In this document: positions 39,511-48,745 of the stretch, one piece after another
Numbering within the stretch: position 1 is the stretch's first letter
How the letters are laid out: every line of letters begins with the position of its first letter
Assembly (NCBI GenBank): GCA_900314935.1
Contig: OMXE01000013.1
Coordinates: 40,041 to 104,040 of the forward strand
Length of the DNA stretch: 64,000 nucleotides
Source of the DNA: an uncultured Prevotella sp.
Lineage (GTDB): Bacteria > Bacteroidota > Bacteroidia > Bacteroidales > Bacteroidaceae
Direction: 5' to 3'
Notes under the pieces: model-generated
The model's input: the letters and a program-made list of their open reading frames with translations, nothing else
Database searches by the model: none
What the model was told of the DNA's origin: nothing
Made by a program: the position numbers and the translations under genes

Positions 39511-40537
39511 TCTCTTCAGCCGTGGCGGTCTGATTGATGCGGATGTCGCCGATGCCGCCCAATAACGTGAAGTTGATGATGCCCGAAGTGTTCTTTTTGT
39601 CGTGCGTCATCAGTTCAATCAACTGATCATAATCGTCGCATGTAATATCGAAGGTACCGTAGTGTTCGCGGATGAAGCTGACCGTCTGGCGCATCTGATC
39701 CACCGGGAACCCGGTCTTGGTTACCGACAGATACAACTCGCAGATGATACCGTAGGCAACAGCATAACCATGAAGGATGGGTCTGCCCGTTTTCATGGCG
39801 AACGATTCAAAGGCGTGACCTACGGTATGACCTACGTTCAGGGCCTTGCGAATACCTTTTTCCAATGGATCTTCGGTAACGATACGTTCCTTTACCTCCA
39901 CGCTCATCTTTACAAGAGGCGAGAGGAGGGAGGTGAGAACAGAGAGGTTACTACTGTGCCAGTCGAAACGAACATGCTCTGCCCACATCTTCTCGTTGGC
40001 AATCAAACTATGCTTCAGCATCTCAGCATAACCTGAAAGGAGGTTCTCATGGTCGAGCGTGTTGAGGAAACAGGTGTCGAGAATGACATACTTCGACTCG
40101 TTAAACACACCGATCTCGTTCTTCAATCCGTTGAAGTTGATGCCCGTCTTACCGCCCACACTGGCGTCAACCATAGCGAGTAGGGTGGTGGGTATATTGA
40201 TGAAGTTAATGCCCCGCTTGAAGGTGGACGCAGCGAAGCCACCTAAGTCGGTTACCATTCCGCCACCTAAGTTGATGAGCAAAGAGTGACGTGTGGCTCC
40301 TCCCTGTCCTAAGGCTGTCCATACCTGTGCCAGACTGTCTATATCCTTATGCGTATCCGAGGCAGGGATGGTAATGAGCTTCGCTCTCTTCAGACAAAGG
40401 AATGACTGGATTACGGGCCAGCAGCATTTTGCCGTATTCTCGTCGGTCAGCACGAAAATCTTGTCATGCTCACATTCGGCAATGGCCATGGCCAACTCTT
40501 CCTCAATGTTCTGCGATATAATCACTCTCTGTTTCAT
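39476..40537 (-). CDS. aroB: 3-Dehydroquinate synthase
   Basis: 353 residues. Second step of the shikimate pathway; NAD- and metal-dependent. NAD-binding LINLGGGMVTDLGGF and INIPTTLLAMVDASVGGKTG (about residues 88-130); metal ligands Glu in SGYAEMLKHS (about 170), His in NVGHTVGHAFE (about 237) and His in LHGYAVAYG (about 253). A -7 box TACTTTTG on the minus strand lies at 40571-40578. Supplies chorismate precursors also needed by the menaquinone genes nearby, though transcribed separately. Confidence 0.95.
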   Translation of the reverse strand: MKQRVIISQNIEEELAMAIAECEHDKIFVLTDENTAKCCWPVIQSFLCLKRAKLITIPASDTHKDIDSLAQVWTALGQGGATRHSLLINLGGGMVTDLGGFAASTFKRGINFINIPTTLLAMVDASVGGKTGINFNGLKNEIGVFNESKYVILDTCFLNTLDHENLLSGYAEMLKHSLIANEKMWAEHVRFDWHSSNLSVLTSLLSPLVKMSVEVKERIVTEDPLEKGIRKALNVGHTVGHAFESFAMKTGRPILHGYAVAYGIICELYLSVTKTGFPVDQMRQTVSFIREHYGTFDITCDDYDQLIELMTHDKKNTSGIINFTLLGGIGDIRINQTATAEEIKEALDFYREG

Positions 40538-40686
40538 ACGAATTGTTAAAGAATTGTTCTTTTTAGTTTACAAAAGTACGAATAGTTCAGCGAAAATGCA
40601 AGAATTTTGTTTTTTTTTATTTAATCTCTATTAAACCTCTTTGCTTCTTTTTCGTCAAACAAAGCAAAAAATCAATTATACTATTC

Positions 40687-43600
40687 ATGAAAAAAGCATT
40701 ATTATTGTTTATGCTGATGACGATATCAGCATTCTCTTATGCCCAAGATCGAAAAATTACGGGCGAAATTATCGATCGTGATACGAAAGAGGCCGTGATG
40801 CAAGTTACGGTACAGTTGTTAAAAACAGACAGTACCTTTGTGGCTGGTACACTTTCCGCAGAAGACGGTAAGTTCAGTTTAACAGCCCCGGAAGACGGCA
40901 AGTACATCGTCAAAATCAGTAGTGTTGGCTATAAGACTTACACGAAGAATCTTGATATCCAGGGAGGAAAGGACACCGCCCTTGGTCAGATCGTGTTTAA
41001 TGCCGACGCCATCATGCTGAAAGGAACAACCGTTACCGGTCAGGCAGCAAAGGTGACCGTCAAGAAAGACACCTTTATTTATAATGCAGCTGCCTACCGT
41101 ACCCCAGAGGGAAGTGTTGCTGAGGAACTGGTGAAGAAGTTGCCGGGTGCACAGGTGGACGATGATGGTAAGATTACCATCAATGGTAAGCAGGTGCGTA
41201 AGATCCTCGTTGACGGTAGGGAGTTCATGACCGGTGATACCGAGACAGCTTTGAAGAACCTGCCTACGTACATTATCAATAACATCCGTGCTTATGATCA
41301 GCAGAGCGACCTGGCACGTGTTACTGGTATTCAGGATGGTAATGAGGAGACCGTGCTCGACTTCGGTATTAAGCCAGGTATGAACAAAGGTTTCTTCGGT
41401 AATGCCGATATAGGTCTGGGTACCAAGGACCGCTATTCAAGTCGTATCATGGGTTCTTATCAGAACAGCAATATGCGACTCACTGGTATGTTCAACGCCA
41501 ACAACACCAATAACATGGGATTCCCCGGTGGTGGTGGCGGTGGCCGATTTGGCGGCATGAGCGGTCTTACAGCCAATAAGATGACTGGTTTGAACTACAA
41601 CTACGCCAGCAATGACGAAAAGTTGGAACTGGATGCCAGTGCACGTTGGAACCATAGCGACGGTGATACATGGTCAAGAAGTTCTACCGAGAGCTTCGGT
41701 ACATCCTTGTTCTCAAACCGACTCAACCAGAGTTTCAGTCGTTCTAACAACTATAACTTCCAGATGCGTTTGGAGTGGAGACCGGATGATGTATGGAACA
41801 TCATGTTCCGTCCCAACTTGCGAATCACCAAGAGCGACAATACCAGCACAGGTAGCTCACTGTCGTTCAAAGAAGATCCCTACCTCTATGTAGCCGATCC
41901 GTTCGATCAGGCTTCTATTGCACAGCTGGCAGCCGATAACCTCGTGGTGAACCACCAGGAGAGCAGCTCTCTGAGCAATAATGATAACACCAACGCCAGT
42001 GCCATGCTGCAGGTGAACCGCCGACTGAGCGATAACGGTAGAAATATTACTGTAATTGGTAATGTTAGCTATGGCGACCAGGACAGCAAGAGCTTGTCAC
42101 TCTCTGAGGTAATCCTCCATCAGTATAAGGTAGCATCAGGCGACTCTACTTATTACACAAACCGTTATAACCTTACTCCAACTAAGAACTGGAACTATTC
42201 AGGACAGGTTACCTATAGTGAGCCGATCGCCGATCGTACCTACCTGCAGTTCAGCTACCAGTTCAGATATAGCTATAACAAGAGCGACCGCTCTACCTAT
42301 GACTATAGTAGGGTTCCTGACTTCTATACCAGCGCTATTAAGCCGGTATATGGTGGATTCGACAACTATTTCTCTCACGTGTCGAACCCCTTCGCTCCTG
42401 AGTACTACGAGGATGGTCTGAGCCGTTTCTCTGAATATAAGAACTACATCCATGAGTTCAATGTGGTGTACCGCAAGATCCGCGACAACTACCAGTTCAA
42501 TGCTGGTTTGATGTTCCAGCCGCAGCGCTCGAAGTTCATCCAGAACTACCAGCATGTTTATACGGACACTGCACGTACCGTGTTCAACGTAACTCCGACG
42601 ATCGACTTCCGTTATCGTCCGAACTATACAACACAGTTGCAGCTGACCTATCGTGGAACAACCCAGCAGCCGCAGATGACCGACCTGCTTGATATCACTG
42701 ATGACAGCAACCCGCTGAACATCACCAAGGGTAACCCTGGTTTGAAGCCTTCATTCACCAACAACCTGCAGGTGAACTACAACACATTCATGCAGGATCA
42801 CATGCGCACCGTGATGCTGTTCGGTAACTTCAGCAATACCCGTAACTCCATCTCGAACATGGTGACATACGATACAACGACTGGTGGACAGACCACACGT
42901 CCTGAGAATATCAACGGTAACTGGAATGGTAGCTTAGGCTTTATGTTCAATACTGCCATCGACAGCGCCGGTGTATGGAACGTGAACACCTTCACCATGG
43001 TGAACCACAGCAACAACGTTGGCTACCTGTTCGACAACAAGGTAAAGCAGTCTGTGAAGAATACTACAAAGAACTCTATGATTATGGAGCGTCTGCAGGC
43101 CAGCTACCGTAAGGACTGGTTCGAGATTGCAGTCGACGGTAATGTTAACTACACACATGCACGCAACAAGTTGCAGAGCGCAAGCGACCTCGACACATGG
43201 CAGTTCTCTTATGGTGGTAGCATTAACATCTTCGCTCCTTGGGGAACCAGTCTGTCAACCGACCTGCATAACCAGAGCCGTAGAGGTTATAACGACAACT
43301 CTATGAACACCAACGAGCTGATTTGGAACGCTCAGATCTCTCAGGGCTTCCTGAAGGGTAACGCACTTACCGTATCTCTCCAGTTCTATGACATCCTGCA
43401 CGAGATGAGTAACTTCAGTCGTTCTATCACAGCTATGCAGCGTTCAGATACTGAGTACAACAGCATCAACAGCTATGCTATGGTACATCTGATCTACCGT
43501 ATCAATGCATTCGGCGGTCGTCAGGCTCGTCAGATGATGCGCGGTATGGGCGGTATGATGCCCGGTATGATGCCTGGCGGAATGCCTCCGGGTGGTATGG

Positions 43601-43692
43601 CTCCTGGTGGCGGTCGTCCGATGGGCGGCGGAGGCTTCGGAGGCGGACGTCCGATGGGCGGTGGCTTCGGTGGCTTCGGTGGCGGAAGATAA
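40687..43692 (+). CDS. TonB-dependent receptor-like outer-membrane protein with Met/Gly-rich tail
   Basis: 1001 residues. Signal peptide to residue 19 (AFSYAQ). Carboxypeptidase-regulatory-like/CNA-B type domain (about 22-105), plug domain (about 110-230: VAEELVKKLPGAQVDDDGKI; QVRKILVDGREFMTGD), then a large beta-barrel of the outer-membrane beta-barrel family related to Oar-like receptors. The C-terminus (about 952-1001) is a run of MMPGMMPGG and GGGRPMGGG units, and an internal GFPGGGGGGRFGG loop occurs near residue 282. No SusD partner follows, so it is not a classical SusCD pair. Ligand unknown; Met-rich tail could bind metal. Own transcript ending at the terminator 43739-43770. Confidence 0.88.
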   Translation: MKKALLLFMLMTISAFSYAQDRKITGEIIDRDTKEAVMQVTVQLLKTDSTFVAGTLSAEDGKFSLTAPEDGKYIVKISSVGYKTYTKNLDIQGGKDTALGQIVFNADAIMLKGTTVTGQAAKVTVKKDTFIYNAAAYRTPEGSVAEELVKKLPGAQVDDDGKITINGKQVRKILVDGREFMTGDTETALKNLPTYIINNIRAYDQQSDLARVTGIQDGNEETVLDFGIKPGMNKGFFGNADIGLGTKDRYSSRIMGSYQNSNMRLTGMFNANNTNNMGFPGGGGGGRFGGMSGLTANKMTGLNYNYASNDEKLELDASARWNHSDGDTWSRSSTESFGTSLFSNRLNQSFSRSNNYNFQMRLEWRPDDVWNIMFRPNLRITKSDNTSTGSSLSFKEDPYLYVADPFDQASIAQLAADNLVVNHQESSSLSNNDNTNASAMLQVNRRLSDNGRNITVIGNVSYGDQDSKSLSLSEVILHQYKVASGDSTYYTNRYNLTPTKNWNYSGQVTYSEPIADRTYLQFSYQFRYSYNKSDRSTYDYSRVPDFYTSAIKPVYGGFDNYFSHVSNPFAPEYYEDGLSRFSEYKNYIHEFNVVYRKIRDNYQFNAGLMFQPQRSKFIQNYQHVYTDTARTVFNVTPTIDFRYRPNYTTQLQLTYRGTTQQPQMTDLLDITDDSNPLNITKGNPGLKPSFTNNLQVNYNTFMQDHMRTVMLFGNFSNTRNSISNMVTYDTTTGGQTTRPENINGNWNGSLGFMFNTAIDSAGVWNVNTFTMVNHSNNVGYLFDNKVKQSVKNTTKNSMIMERLQASYRKDWFEIAVDGNVNYTHARNKLQSASDLDTWQFSYGGSINIFAPWGTSLSTDLHNQSRRGYNDNSMNTNELIWNAQISQGFLKGNALTVSLQFYDILHEMSNFSRSITAMQRSDTEYNSINSYAMVHLIYRINAFGGRQARQMMRGMGGMMPGMMPGGMPPGGMAPGGGRPMGGGGFGGGRPMGGGFGGFGGGR

Positions 43693-43738
43693 ATAACAGC
43701 TTATATATCGACTATACTACAAGAATCTATAACAAAAG

Positions 43739-43770
43739 AACAGGGTGGCCAATCGGTCACCCTGTTTCAT
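43739..43770 (+). terminator. Rho-independent terminator after the TonB receptor gene
   Basis: AACAGGGTGGCC / GGTCACCCTGTT stem with AATC loop and T-rich tail. The following 43790-43875 has two CAGCCTTATAACG repeats and no gene. Confidence 0.85.
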
Positions 43771-43875
43771 TTTATATGTATTTCGTGGAAAGTTACTAAC
43801 TGATTTCTGGAAGGCTGATAACTGGTTCTAACCAGCCTTATAACGACCACTAATCAGCCTTATAACGGGTCGTAA

Positions 43876-44451
43876 CTAGGCTTCTAACTTTCGGATCACA
43901 TCCTCGATAACCTTGGGGAAGTATTTCATCTCCAGTTCATGCTCCTTGGCTGCGATATCGTCGGCGGTGTCGTCAGGAGAAAGTGGTGTGCTGAACTGCG
44001 CTATCACCTCACCGCCGTCGCATACGTTACTGACATAGTGAACGGTCATGCCCGTCTCGGTCTCTCCCGCTTCCTTGATGGCTTCATGCACATGATGACC
44101 CCACATGCCTTTGCCGCCATACTTGGGAAGCAGGGCAGGGTGGAGGTTGATCATACGACGGTCGTATGTCTGGATCAAATAATCGGGAATCATCACCAGG
44201 AACCCTGCCAGTACGATGAAATGAATGTCGTACTGTTGGAGCAGTGGCATCACGATTTCCTCCTGTTGTAATTCCTTTCTGGAAATCACCACACTGGGCA
44301 CATTCAGTTTCTTGGCACGCACCAAGGCGTAAGCATCAGCCTTGTTGCTGATGACCAAGGAAACATGGATGTCGGCAGATGAGGAGAAATACTTGATGAT
44401 GTTCTCGCAGTTACTGCCGCTGCCTGATACGAAAATAGCGATGTTGGTCAT
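43876..44451 (-). CDS. purN: Phosphoribosylglycinamide formyltransferase
   Basis: 191 residues. Transfers formyl from 10-formyl-THF to GAR in purine synthesis. IFVSGSGSNCENII at the N-terminus (substrate phosphate site), HFIVLAGFLVMIPDYLI, catalytic NLHPALLPKYGGKGMWG (Asn-x-His) and HYVSNVCDGGEVIAQ (catalytic Asp). Separated by 26 bp from hslR upstream on the same strand, so probably part of rplY-pth-hslR-purN. Confidence 0.95.
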   Translation of the reverse strand: MTNIAIFVSGSGSNCENIIKYFSSSADIHVSLVISNKADAYALVRAKKLNVPSVVISRKELQQEEIVMPLLQQYDIHFIVLAGFLVMIPDYLIQTYDRRMINLHPALLPKYGGKGMWGHHVHEAIKEAGETETGMTVHYVSNVCDGGEVIAQFSTPLSPDDTADDIAAKEHELEMKYFPKVIEDVIRKLEA

Positions 44452-44477
44452 GTCTTTATTATAGAATGTGGAATGAT

Positions 44478-44894
44478 TTAATCTTCATCATCAAACATAT
44501 CGTCGTCGTCGAAGCCGAAAAGGGCCGGTTCTACAAACGACTCCATGGCACGACGGTCCTTTTTGGTGGGTCGTCCGGTGCCGCGGGCACGGTCGATGAA
44601 CCCACTGATGCGACTCATCTCCAGGATCTCATACTGCTTGGGGTCGGTGGCGTTCTCGTAGATCTCCGGCAGGAGCTTGGCTCCTACACGTTGTTCAATG
44701 CATTTCAGAACTTTGAAGGAATAGGTGACAGGCGGCTTCCTGACATCCACCACCTCGCCTACTTTCAACGGGCGTGAAGGCTTGACATTCACTCCCTTGA
44801 TGGTGACACGACCGTTCTTGCACGCATCAGCAGCAATGCTTCGTGTCTTGAAAATGCGGGCGGCCCAAAGCCATTTGTCAATTCTCGCCTCCAT
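44478..44894 (-). CDS. hslR: RNA-binding S4-domain protein, Hsp15 family
   Basis: 138 residues. S4 domain at the N-terminus (RIDKWLWAARIFKTRSIAADA, about residues 3-23, then NGRVTIKG). Hsp15 recovers stalled 50S subunits carrying peptidyl-tRNA, which fits its overlap of 17 bp with pth, the peptidyl-tRNA hydrolase gene. C-terminal FGFDDDDMFDDED is an acidic tail. Confidence 0.9.
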   Translation of the reverse strand: MEARIDKWLWAARIFKTRSIAADACKNGRVTIKGVNVKPSRPLKVGEVVDVRKPPVTYSFKVLKCIEQRVGAKLLPEIYENATDPKQYEILEMSRISGFIDRARGTGRPTKKDRRAMESFVEPALFGFDDDDMFDDED

Positions 44895-45522
44895 CTCCTT
44901 TGTCGATTGGGTTCTCGCTGGTCTCTTCCTTGTTGCTCCTTGTCTCTTGCTTCTTCCTCAAAGCACGGTTATACTGGTTCATGGTGATGTCGATACCTGC
45001 CAGAACAAAGCTTTTGATGATATCGATAGACGTGTCGATGACAGGTTGGAGAATCTCCTTCTCCTCTTCGTCGTACTTTCCCAACACCCAGTCAACCTGG
45101 TGCCCGCGGACGAACTCGTTACCGATGCCGATGCGCAGGCGCGGATACTGCTGACCGATGAGCTGCTGGATATGGCCCAGTCCGTTATGACCGCCATTAC
45201 TGCCAGCTGCTTTCAATCGGCCTGTACCCAAAGGAAGTGCAATCTCATCAGCGATGACGAGCATGTGCTGTTGGTCGATATTCTCCTTCTGTAACCAGTA
45301 GCGCACAGCGTTACCGCTGAGGTTCATGTAGGTGGTGGGTTTGAGGAGGATGATCTTCCTGCCTTTCAGCATGGTTTCCGCCACGTAGCCATATCGCTTG
45401 TCGTCAAAAACAATATTGGACGCCTTCGCAAAAGCGTCCAATACCATATAGCCCGTATTGTGGCGGGTCTCCGCATAGTCATCACCAGGGTTACCTAAGC
45501 CAACAATCAGATACTTGTCCAT
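44878..45522 (-). CDS. pth: Peptidyl-tRNA hydrolase
   Basis: 214 residues. Releases tRNA from drop-off peptidyl-tRNA. VGLGNPGDDYAETRHNTGYM (about residues 7-26, catalytic His), KPTTYMNLSGNAV, DEIALPLGTGRLK and GSNGGHNGLGHI (about residues 107-118). A charged C-terminal tail of about 20 residues overlaps hslR. rplY lies 30 bp upstream; the pair rplY-pth is common in bacteria. Confidence 0.96.
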   Translation of the reverse strand: MDKYLIVGLGNPGDDYAETRHNTGYMVLDAFAKASNIVFDDKRYGYVAETMLKGRKIILLKPTTYMNLSGNAVRYWLQKENIDQQHMLVIADEIALPLGTGRLKAAGSNGGHNGLGHIQQLIGQQYPRLRIGIGNEFVRGHQVDWVLGKYDEEEKEILQPVIDTSIDIIKSFVLAGIDITMNQYNRALRKKQETRSNKEETSENPIDKGDGGEN

Positions 45523-45552
45523 CGCTTCTGATGTTAATCAGTGAGGGGGAGA

Positions 45553-46158
45553 TTAAGCCTCTGCAGCCTCTTCTGCCTGAGCAGCAGCGTTCGACTTACG
45601 TGTAGCCTTGATGGTGCAAACAACAACCTCCTTGCTGGTAGCCATCTCAAGACCTTCGAAGTTCAGGTCGCCCACCTTGATGCTCTTACCAATGGTGAGG
45701 TCGGTAACATCGATGTCAAGAGTCTCAGGAATATCCTGGTACTTGGCTGTTACATTTACCTTACGTACGATGAGAGACAGACGACCACCGTCGCGAACAC
45801 CCTGTGCCAAACCGTTCAGCTTCACGGGGATACCGATAGTGATAGGCTTCTGCTCGTTGATCTCATAGAAGTCGATGTGAAGAAGGGTATCCTTCACGGG
45901 GTGGAACTGCAACTCCTTGATGATAGCCTTGTGCTCAGCACCATCGATGTTCAGGTTGATGACATAGATGTGCGGGGTGTAGATCACCTTGCGGAGCTCT
46001 GTCATGGGAACAGCAAAAGACAATGCCTCGGGAAGACCGTTCTCACCTTTTTTCTCACCATAGAGGTTACAGGGTACCAAACCCTCTTTTCTCATCAACT
46101 TAGAAGCCTTTTTACCGGTCTCGCTTCTCTTCTGACCTGCTACATTAATTTCTTTCAT
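45553..46158 (-). CDS. rplY: 50S ribosomal protein L25 (CTC type)
   Basis: 201 residues, long L25/CTC form that binds 5S rRNA. N-terminal L25 domain (RSETGKKASKLMRKEGLVPCNLYG) and C-terminal TL5-type beta domain (PVKLNGLAQGVRDGGRLSLI; LDIDVTDLTIGKSIKVGDL), ending in an alanine/glutamate-rich tail. First gene of the minus-strand rplY-pth-hslR-purN run; promoter at 46238-46269. Confidence 0.96.
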   Translation of the reverse strand: MKEINVAGQKRSETGKKASKLMRKEGLVPCNLYGEKKGENGLPEALSFAVPMTELRKVIYTPHIYVINLNIDGAEHKAIIKELQFHPVKDTLLHIDFYEINEQKPITIGIPVKLNGLAQGVRDGGRLSLIVRKVNVTAKYQDIPETLDIDVTDLTIGKSIKVGDLNFEGLEMATSKEVVVCTIKATRKSNAAAQAEEAAEA

Positions 46159-46237
46159 AATGTGTTACTCTAAATTAAGTGATTAATAATTTGCTTAATT
46201 CACCATCACACTTGTGCATGCTTCGTGAAAAGCGGTG

Positions 46238-46269
46238 CAAAGGTATCACTTTTTCCCCAATCTCGCAAT
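46238..46269 (-). promoter_or_regulatory. Promoter of rplY
   Basis: Minus strand ATTG (46266-46269, one mismatch), 20 bp, TACCTTTG (46238-46245); about 80 nt leader. Divergent from the nusB promoter. Confidence 0.55.
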
Positions 46270-46304
46270 TTTTCTCATAAAAAAAGAAGAAAAAAGATGT
46301 TTTT

Positions 46305-46336
46305 CTTGCATGGCATGTTTATTTTGTATAATTTTG
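46305..46336 (+). promoter_or_regulatory. Promoter of nusB operon
   Basis: CTTG (46305-46308, one mismatch), 20 bp, TAATTTTG (46329-46336); 39 nt leader. Confidence 0.6.
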
Positions 46337-46375
46337 CATCGATAAATCGACGTATATAACGTAACACAATAAAAG

Positions 46376-47413
46376 ATGATTAATAGAGAATTAATCCGAA
46401 TAAAGATAGTTCAGTTAACCTACGCATACTATCAAAACGGAAACAAGAACATGGACAGCGCTGAAAAGGAATTGCTGTTCAGCCTTTCCAAGGCTTATCA
46501 TTTGTATAACTATTTGTTGCTGCTGATCATAGCGGTAACGAAAGAAGCACGCCATCAGGTTGAGGTGTTGACGACCCGTGCAAAACGTGAAGGAACCGAA
46601 CCGCCTTCCGACAAGTTTGCTTACAACAAGTTCGCCATGCAGCTGGAGGAAAACAAGATGCTGCAGGAGTTCGTGGAAACACAGAAGCAGACGTGGGATG
46701 ACGATGTGGAGTTCATCAGGAAGTTGTACGGACAGATCACACAGAGCGATATCTATCGCCACTACATGGAGAATCAGGATGATTCCTATGAGGCCGACCG
46801 TGAGGTGTGGCGCCAGCTGTACAAGGCGTTGGTGGTTGAAAACGATGACCTGAGCAGTCTGCTCGAGGACAAGAGTCTGTATTGGAACGACGACAAGGAG
46901 GTGGTTGACACCTTCGTGCTCAAAACCATCAAGCGTTTCGATCCGAAGAACAAGAAGAACCAGGAACTGCTGCCGGAGTATAAGGACGAGGAGGACAAGG
47001 ATTTCGCCCGTCGTCTGTTCCGTGCCACGATTATGAATGCTGATCAGTATCAGCGGTATATGAGCGACGCTTCGCGCAACTGGGACTTCTCTCGTCTGGC
47101 CTACATGGATGTGGTGATCATGCAGATTGCCATTGCCGAGATGCTCACCTTCCCCGCCATCCCCATCAGCGTAACCATCAATGAGTTCGTTGACTTGGCC
47201 AAGATCTACAGTACCCCGAAGAGCGGAAGCTATATCAATGGCATGCTTGATTCGATTGCACGCTATCTGATCAAAGAGGGAATGCTGCTCAAGCCGATGG
47301 GAGAGAATCCGCGTAAGGTGAAAATGGAGCAGAAGAGGGCAGAGAAGCGCATGGCTGCTGCACAGAACAATGAAGTTCAGCAGGAAGAGCCGAAGACCGA
47401 TAACCCCGAATAA
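46376..47413 (+). CDS. nusB: Transcription antitermination factor NusB, long Bacteroidota form
   Basis: 345 residues, more than twice the Escherichia coli protein. The conserved NusB helical domain is C-terminal (RRLFRATIMNADQYQRYMSD; VVIMQIAIAEMLTFPAIPISVTINEFVDLAKIYS, about residues 215-290); the N-terminal part (about 1-200) is the extra helical region found in this phylum. Binds boxA RNA with NusE during rRNA transcription. C-terminal tail is charged and low in complexity (KMEQKRAEKRMAAAQNNEVQ). Starts the operon nusB-yajC-ybbR-coaE. Confidence 0.94.
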   Translation: MINRELIRIKIVQLTYAYYQNGNKNMDSAEKELLFSLSKAYHLYNYLLLLIIAVTKEARHQVEVLTTRAKREGTEPPSDKFAYNKFAMQLEENKMLQEFVETQKQTWDDDVEFIRKLYGQITQSDIYRHYMENQDDSYEADREVWRQLYKALVVENDDLSSLLEDKSLYWNDDKEVVDTFVLKTIKRFDPKNKKNQELLPEYKDEEDKDFARRLFRATIMNADQYQRYMSDASRNWDFSRLAYMDVVIMQIAIAEMLTFPAIPISVTINEFVDLAKIYSTPKSGSYINGMLDSIARYLIKEGMLLKPMGENPRKVKMEQKRAEKRMAAAQNNEVQQEEPKTDNPE

Positions 47414-47431
47414 TCTAAAAACATTAATAGT

Positions 47432-47761
47432 ATGACAACAGTATTTTTGGCAGCCCAGGCAGCCGGTCAGGGCGCAGGCAATATGAGTTTCCTGATTATG
47501 ATTTTGGCTGTCTTCGCCATTATGTGGTTTACGATGATTCGTCCACAGCAGAAGAAACAGAAGGAGATCCGTAACTTCCAGAGCAATCTGGCAGAAGGAG
47601 CTCAAGTAATCACCGGTGGAGGAATCCATGGTGTAGTACGCCGTATAGACCTTGCTTCGAACACTGTAGAGGTGGAGGTAGCAAAAGGCGTCACGCTCCG
47701 TGTTGACAGAGGCTATGTCTTCCCCGACGCTCCTTCTTTAGCTGCACAGCCCCAGAAGTAA
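47432..47761 (+). CDS. yajC: Preprotein translocase subunit YajC
   Basis: 109 residues. Single TM segment (about residues 18-36) followed by MIRPQQKKQKEIRNFQSNL and GAQVITGGGIHGVVRRID, the YajC signature. Accessory part of the SecDF-YajC complex. Eighteen bp after nusB; the YbbR-like gene starts directly after its stop. Confidence 0.96.
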   Translation: MTTVFLAAQAAGQGAGNMSFLIMILAVFAIMWFTMIRPQQKKQKEIRNFQSNLAEGAQVITGGGIHGVVRRIDLASNTVEVEVAKGVTLRVDRGYVFPDAPSLAAQPQK

Positions 47762-48745
47762 ATGGAAGAACGGCAGTCATCTCGTTTAGCCAGCATCTTC
47801 AGGAATCTCCTTTTTAGTATGTTTAATAAGGAGTTCCTGATCTTTTTGTTCTTTCTCTTATTGAGTGGAGCATTCTGGCTCGTCATGACGCTGAATGAAA
47901 CATACGAACGGGAGATCAAGATTCCTATTCACCTGGAGGGCATTCCCAGTAAGGTGATCGTAACGTCCAATGAGGAAGATACGTTGCGGGTGACGATACG
48001 CGACCGCGGTTATCTTCTCTTTACCTATATGTATGGGCAGAACCGAAAGTCGTTACACATCAACTTCAATACATATAATAAAGGTAAAGGGCACGGGAGC
48101 GTGCAAGCTGCCGATCTTCAGAAGCTCATCTATCAGCAGCTGTTCAAATCGTCGCGCATCGTAAGTATCAAACCCGATAAGTTTGAGTACCTATATAATT
48201 ATGGTAATAGCAAACTGCTGCCGGTACGACTGAAAGGTAGTATTACTCCAGGAAAGAGCTATTATCTGGCCAATGTGGCCTTCTCACCCGAAACAGTCAC
48301 CGTTTATGCCAGTCAGGAAAAGCTCGACAGTTTGTTGGCCATCTTCACCGAACAGGTGAAACTGACGAATGTAACCGACACGGTTGTCCAGGAGGTGATG
48401 CTTAGTAAGATCGCAGGGGTGAAATGCATTCCCTCGAAGGTTACCATGACGGTTTATCCTGACGTGCTGACCGAAGAGAGTGTGGAGGTGCCTATCACGG
48501 CTGTCAATATGCCGGAAGGAAAGGTGCTCCGTACCTTCCCTTCGCGAGTGAAGGTGTTATTTACCACAGGTGCCAGTCAGTTCAGAACCATTCATCCCGA
48601 CCAGTTCCGTGTGGAGGTTGACTATTGGGAGATACAGTCGCATCCTTCCGACAAATGTCCGGTTTCCTTGGTCGCAGCTCCCTACGGTGTTCGTAATGCC
48701 CATCCTGAACCCGATCGTGTGGACTATCTTGTTGAAGCACAATGA
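47762..48745 (+). CDS. YbbR-like domain protein (CdaR-like)
   Basis: 327 residues. One N-terminal TM (about residues 24-42), then extracytoplasmic YbbR-type beta domains (IKIPIHLEGIP; LPVRLKGSITPGKSYYL; VTVYASQEKLDSL; VEVPITAVNMPEGKVLRTF). In Firmicutes the YbbR protein CdaR regulates cyclic-di-AMP synthase; a diadenylate cyclase gene is not in this window, so the role is open. Begins immediately after the yajC stop and overlaps the coaE start by 4 bp (ATGA). Confidence 0.87.
   Translation: MEERQSSRLASIFRNLLFSMFNKEFLIFLFFLLLSGAFWLVMTLNETYEREIKIPIHLEGIPSKVIVTSNEEDTLRVTIRDRGYLLFTYMYGQNRKSLHINFNTYNKGKGHGSVQAADLQKLIYQQLFKSSRIVSIKPDKFEYLYNYGNSKLLPVRLKGSITPGKSYYLANVAFSPETVTVYASQEKLDSLLAIFTEQVKLTNVTDTVVQEVMLSKIAGVKCIPSKVTMTVYPDVLTEESVEVPITAVNMPEGKVLRTFPSRVKVLFTTGASQFRTIHPDQFRVEVDYWEIQSHPSDKCPVSLVAAPYGVRNAHPEPDRVDYLVEAQ

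Noticed and set aside
40687-43692. SusC of a polysaccharide utilisation locus
   Set aside because: No SusD gene follows and no glycan genes are adjacent; architecture fits a stand-alone TonB-receptor-like barrel protein.
46415-47629. 404-residue open frame antisense to nusB and yajC
   Set aside because: It mirrors the codon pattern of two clear genes, has no domain and no promoter or start context; treated as a shadow frame.
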